DNA of 8,412 bases from positions 53,533 through 61,944 of the forward strand of contig PLCG01000089.1 in the NCBI GenBank assembly GCA_003135575.1, given 5' to 3'. This stretch comes from Nitrososphaerota archaeon. Its GTDB lineage: Archaea > Thermoproteota > Nitrososphaeria > Nitrososphaerales > Gagatemarchaeaceae. Under the pieces are notes generated by a model. It was not told the origin of the DNA. It did no database searches and saw only the letters and a list, made by a program, of their open reading frames with translations. The position numbers and the translations under genes are program-made. This document shows, one piece after another, positions 6,401-8,412 of this stretch (position 1 is the stretch's first letter; each line of letters starts with the position of its first letter).

Positions 6401-7099
6401 CTCGAGCCGCTCGAGCTGGGACTTCATCTCCCCTGTCCTCGCGAGCTCGATCTGGAGCTTCGTGTCGGCCTGTGATAGTTGCTTCTGGGCCTCGGCCTTC
6501 TTGTCGTCGAACTTGGAGATGCCGACGACGTCCTCTATCATCTTCCTCTTCTCGTCCGGCGTCAGGTCGGCTACGCGGGTCGCCGCTCCCTGGGGGATGA
6601 CGTTGAGCCCGCTGGGGGAGAGGCCTGAGACCTCGAGGAAGTCCGCGATCATCGACTTCGTCGACTTCTTCCCGTTGAGGTAGTACGAGTTCTCCCCGTT
6701 GTTCCTGAGCTCCCTTGTGAGGGTCACGAGGTCAGTGTCTACGGGGATCTTTCTGTCGGTGTTATCAATCTGGAGGCTCACCCTGCAACTTGAAGGCCGC
6801 TCCTCGGTGGGAAAGGCCCGGTTCGCTGCTGCAGTGGAGCTCTCGCCTTCCGCCCCTCGCTGAGCCTCGGCGGCTTCGCGCTTTGGATCGTAAATCAGGC
6901 CGGTGAGTCGCCCCTGCGCGGCCCTCAGGATCCTCGGCGAGTTCTCGCCCAGCGCGAAGAGGATGGCGTCCGCGATGTTAGACTTGCCGCTCCCGTTCGG
7001 CCCGGTGACGACGTTGAGACCTTGTTCGAAGGAGATGGTTAGCGCGCGAGGGCCGAAGGACTTGAATCCCTTTACTTCGAGCCTTCGAATATAACCCAT
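3479..7099 (-). CDS. smc: Chromosome segregation protein Smc
   Basis: From ATG 7099 the product is 1206 residues, a normal Smc length. Domains in order: N-terminal ATPase half with Walker A GPNGSGKS (residues 33-40; bases 6980-7003) and Q-loop region 'VIPQGAATRVADLTPDEKRKMIEDVVGISKFDDKK'; a long coiled coil (about 165-530); the hinge (about 550-690, opening GVPGYIGMVNQF and closing GGRAFAYG); the returning coil (about 700-1050); and the C-terminal head with signature SMSGGEKS (about 1110), Walker B FYLFDEID (about 1135-1142) and a switch loop VVSLKDTM. Residue 3 of the usual LSGGEK is kept but the leading Leu is Met. A GTG at 7126 in the same frame would add nine residues. ATG is preferred: MGYIRRLEVKGFKSFG matches the family N-terminus, GGAG (7108-7111) is well placed, and the TATA box predicts a transcript start inside that extension. 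Smc with ScpA and ScpB entraps and loops DNA to organise and segregate the chromosome. Confidence 0.97.
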   Translation of the reverse strand: MGYIRRLEVKGFKSFGPRALTISFEQGLNVVTGPNGSGKSNIADAILFALGENSPRILRAAQGRLTGLIYDPKREAAEAQRGAEGESSTAAANRAFPTEERPSSCRVSLQIDNTDRKIPVDTDLVTLTRELRNNGENSYYLNGKKSTKSMIADFLEVSGLSPSGLNVIPQGAATRVADLTPDEKRKMIEDVVGISKFDDKKAEAQKQLSQADTKLQIELARTGEMKSQLERLEEQRNDLVRFNQLEAQLSWLKAVQTSRRVTELREKLSSNKRMEEELTLKLEEVRKRKEEFESRQAATTTEKEKFIVEIVQGGGEGPTRLRDELESARLRRDQLTTDGQKREENIRRLEMETMPTLRSIVSERKKQVTAVNGTVEALLATEQKLDARRRDLSSQLQVILEAEETLRATIERNRRQGDRIRGKLEQLSQDVSPVGLEINAVQAGLGAEQKRLGELEARVKNFTELLDRLDNNSKQLLELQTSETEQLAEIDDDLSGLEKERNLIEQSIGAASKVLDKASGEVATQTAKAEFTEELASDRVGHSRLRKLCEEGGVPGYIGMVNQFMTYPAQYRAACSAVMDMWSSAFVVADVRSMTALIKAGKKLNIKSFAIIPLSEVSEVNPVSVSKSAGVIGPLSSVLKAEKEYRGLMNFIAGDTVLVESEGIAYILASEGFKTVTPEGEIFELGGRAFAYGLRDALSTVLEALEDIENVGEVQGAVKALRGAIEKRKQQMSSLQNEDRTLTKDRVKKIASVAALRAEAETVVRLSKRYRAMHRSINQDFEAQSRAVERLQRRDASLNLKKDAMLTEMTLLKESLAEQESLGLEGFVAEVENARNDLNLALNELSSRISEVHLQYTRESANLEQMVAPNLERVRSDLEASEMQYEADRQFLQSARKELTELNRRFADLDAQLQKVLDSSSNSRPVLEEFDIKIRRLKEEAAAAERSAFNTEKEIFTLQQGAISLQDKVAEQLSSLRFYGYEEVLELFEGSDQLLSQVEFEHEGLSRTVNKSSERDYGLVYDSYRNLSQRINELEQERNSIVRFIESVDSEKRKVFASAFETINREFAVTFKTLTQGEAWLELENKEEIFTGGIYMMASFRGKPAWESSSMSGGEKSVTAVALILAIQKVNPHPFYLFDEIDQNLDQANSQSLANFFKERSQESQMIVVSLKDTMVAGSGVAYGVYNVAGVSRIVRAKMEVQVKNG

Positions 7100-7107
7100 T
7101 CTGTAAA

Positions 7108-7111
7108 CTCC
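7108..7111 (-). promoter_or_regulatory. Ribosome binding site deciding the smc start
   Basis: GGAG on the minus strand stands 8 nt before ATG 7099. It favours this ATG over the in-frame GTG at 7126, which has no comparable motif. Confidence 0.5.
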
Positions 7112-7138
7112 GGCTATCTTATCCACTGTTGGCTAGGC

Positions 7139-7150
7139 GATATAAGCCTA
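7139..7150 (-). promoter_or_regulatory. smc promoter (TATA box)
   Basis: The minus strand reads TAGGCTTATATC. With its centre near 7143, transcription would begin near 7117, giving an 18-nt leader to ATG 7099 and excluding the GTG at 7126. The box ends about 10 bp from the left boundary of TnpB element copy 2, so the element probably replaced DNA upstream of the core promoter. Confidence 0.55.
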
Positions 7151-7159
7151 AGCATAGAG

Positions 7160-7179
7160 GGCTCCCAACTCCCGAGCGC
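7160..7179 (+). repeat. Putative left terminal inverted repeat, copy 2
   Basis: GGCTCCCAACTCCCGAGCGC corresponds to the left repeat of copy 1 with substitutions and one or two deleted bases. Its right partner is not in the window, so the inverted-repeat status is by analogy. The 8 bases before it, GCATAGAG (7152-7159), would be the duplicated target. Confidence 0.5.
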
Positions 7180-7187
7180 ACAGGAGG

Positions 7188-7195
7188 TTTTATAC
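7188..7195 (+). promoter_or_regulatory. TATA box for tnpB copy 2
   Basis: TTTTATAC starts 29 nt before TTG 7217, the same octamer and spacing as in copy 1 (932 to 961). This supports a leaderless transcript beginning at the TTG. Confidence 0.6.
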
Positions 7196-7216
7196 TATTC
7201 AAATGTAAGAACGTGA

Positions 7217-8412
7217 TTGCGAGCAACAAAGTGCGTTACAAATCAATTTCAATCCAGCGAACAGCTCAGCAATTTGCTCGTGGAATGTCTCGCCTTGACC
7301 TACAACGCAATTCACTACGCGGAAGAACATGGAATCGAGAGCCGCAGGCGCATGAAAAGTTTCTACCAGACGCTGAAGGATATTGAGCTGCCCTCGTGTT
7401 ACAAGGTCGCCTCGATAACGCGGGCCTGCGCCGTGGTCCACAGTCGCGCGAAGAGCGAGAAACGCGGTGTCAAGCTCAACCATCCCAGACCTCTGAGACC
7501 GGTCGTGTGCATCGTCTCCGGCTTCTTCATTACGATGAAGGGGCGGCTCTTCATTCCAATAAGGCGTGACAGGTATTTCGACATCCAGCTCAACCATTAC
7601 ACGCTTGAGAGGCTCGCCGACAAGGAAGTCAGGAGCCTAACCATAACTCCCGACTCGCTCTCGTTCTGCTACTCCGATGACGTCGAGCCTATCCCGGTCA
7701 AGAGGGTCTTTGGCGTGGACAGGAACGAGAAGAACATCGCGTTCGGTGACATGGAGATGGTCACGCTGGTTGAGATGGCGAAGGCCGTCAAAATCAGGCA
7801 GACGACCAGAGAGATACTCTCTTCGTTCAAGAGGAACGACGTCAGGATACGAAGGAAGCTCGCTCGTAGATACTGGAGGAGAGCTCGTCACCGGACCGAC
7901 CAGATCCTCCACGCGGCCACGAACTACATCGTCGATTGTGCAGAGAAGAGCGGCGCCGCGCTCGCCATCGAGGATCTGACGGGCATCAGGAAGATGTATC
8001 GTAGAGGGAACCACAAAGGAGCAGATTACAGGTTCAGGCTCAACTCATGGCCGCATGGAAGGGCGAAGAAGATGCTAGAGTACAAGTCAGGTTGGAAAGG
8101 AGTGACAATCATCCCGCTCACAAAGTCTGATACCTACGGTTCCTCGTCGACGTGCTCGGCGTGTGGGGAGAAGCTCCACAGTCCCGCGAGGGAGGATGTC
8201 GCGCACAGGAGGATGCTGTTGTGTCCGAACTGCAGGGAGTGGATAGACAGGGACGTGAACGCGCCCCTGTGCCTGTCCACGAGGGGGCGGTCGAGGTTCG
8301 ACCGTTCCCTTTCTTCTCGGCCGGAGACGAGGGAGGATGAACAAGGTCGCTCGCAACAGCCTTCTTCCTCTTTCTATCCGGTCGAGAAGGAGAAAGGGCT
8401 GGCAGGTGAAGC
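7217..8412 (+). CDS. tnpB: TnpB RNA-guided nuclease, copy 2 (intact frame, 3' end beyond window)
   Basis: From TTG 7217 the frame is open for 398 codons to the window edge; a TGA lies directly before the TTG. The product starts LRATKCVTNQFQSSEQLSNLLVECLALTYNAI and matches joined copy 1 at roughly three quarters of positions by eye, with no frameshift. RuvC-I GVDRNEKN (Asp codon 7718-7720), RuvC-II AIEDL (Glu codon 7970-7972), the zinc-ribbon pairs CSAC and CPNC, and RuvC-III WIDRDVNAPL (catalytic block 8246-8254) are all present, so it may be active. The conserved tail (KGLAGEA) is cut off about 85 nt before the expected stop. Alternative starts (ATG near 7349) would remove the N-terminal conserved segment. 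TnpB is expected to cut DNA next to a short 5' motif under guidance from the element's right-end RNA; it is not a transposase. Confidence 0.9.
   Translation, partial: MRATKCVTNQFQSSEQLSNLLVECLALTYNAIHYAEEHGIESRRRMKSFYQTLKDIELPSCYKVASITRACAVVHSRAKSEKRGVKLNHPRPLRPVVCIVSGFFITMKGRLFIPIRRDRYFDIQLNHYTLERLADKEVRSLTITPDSLSFCYSDDVEPIPVKRVFGVDRNEKNIAFGDMEMVTLVEMAKAVKIRQTTREILSSFKRNDVRIRRKLARRYWRRARHRTDQILHAATNYIVDCAEKSGAALAIEDLTGIRKMYRRGNHKGADYRFRLNSWPHGRAKKMLEYKSGWKGVTIIPLTKSDTYGSSSTCSACGEKLHSPAREDVAHRRMLLCPNCREWIDRDVNAPLCLSTRGRSRFDRSLSSRPETREDEQGRSQQPSSSFYPVEKEKGLAGE

Larger units (their letters stand above)
7160..8412 (+). mobile_element. TnpB-carrying element copy 2 (left end and most of tnpB; runs off the window)
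   Basis: The left boundary is inferred from alignment with copy 1. Both begin GGCT, share AACTC and GCGCA blocks, and have TTTTATAC at 28 (copy 2) or 30 (copy 1) nt from the boundary. The right end lies outside; by comparison with copy 1 about 92 bp of the element are missing. No transposase gene is visible. Orientation is the same as copy 1, opposite to smc, whose promoter lies just outside. Confidence 0.65.

Noticed and set aside
7099..7126. GTG at 7126 as the smc start (nine residues longer)
   Set aside because: The extension has no family match, the predicted transcript start falls inside it, and the ATG at 7099 has a GGAG at good spacing.
7129..7386. An 85-codon plus-strand frame with a basic N-terminus overlapping the start of element copy 2
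   Set aside because: It is out of frame with the conserved TnpB sequence from 7217 and spans the element boundary; the TnpB frame explains this DNA.
902..8412. Composite transposon carrying smc-scpA-scpB between two TnpB elements
   Set aside because: The two copies are diverged, neither encodes a transposase, copy 1 has its own private 8-bp duplication, and smc-scpAB is a typical chromosomal operon.

Overview
The window looks like a stretch of archaeal chromosome, most likely from a GC-rich member of the Nitrososphaeria (Thaumarchaeota) or a close TACK relative. The evidence is an archaeal-type ribosomal protein S8e of thaumarchaeal character, SRP19, the start of Gar1, an smc-scpA-scpB operon, TATA-type promoters, frequent TTG starts and TnpB proteins resembling those of Nitrososphaera-like genomes. 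The assignment comes from recalled family features, not from a search.

All cellular genes lie on the minus strand. Reading along that strand from the right there are smc (start 7099), scpA (overlapping smc by 8 nt), scpB (7 nt further on), then rps8e, srp19 and the first 21 codons of gar1 at the left edge. Smc, ScpA and ScpB form the condensin-like complex of chromosome organisation. S8e, SRP19 and Gar1 belong to ribosome assembly, protein targeting and H/ACA RNA-guided RNA modification. Apart from the TnpB elements the genes are densely packed, with intergenic gaps of 7 to about 70 nt.

Two related TnpB elements bracket smc-scpA-scpB, both on the plus strand. The left one is complete. A tnpB gene, broken by one extra C, fills a 1342-bp unit (902-2243) with 20-bp imperfect terminal inverted repeats (17/20 matching, including a perfect 12-bp block). 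The unit is flanked directly by an 8-bp direct repeat, CTTCGCAG. It contains no transposase. The right element starts at about 7160, has an intact tnpB frame and runs off the window. Its left end matches the left end of copy 1, with a TATA box at the same 29-nt spacing to a TTG start. Both copies carry the host motif TAAGCCT exactly 17 nt before the element.

This is the most notable content of the window. Classical TnpB carriers (IS200/IS605) have neither terminal inverted repeats nor target duplications. The unit therefore looks like a non-autonomous DDE-type, MITE-like element carrying an RNA-guided nuclease gene. Removing the left copy restores a 55-nt gap between scpB and rps8e.

The remaining spaces are short (under about 75 nt) and hold only candidate promoters, a ribosome binding site and small hairpins. 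I saw no tRNA, rRNA or CRISPR array.
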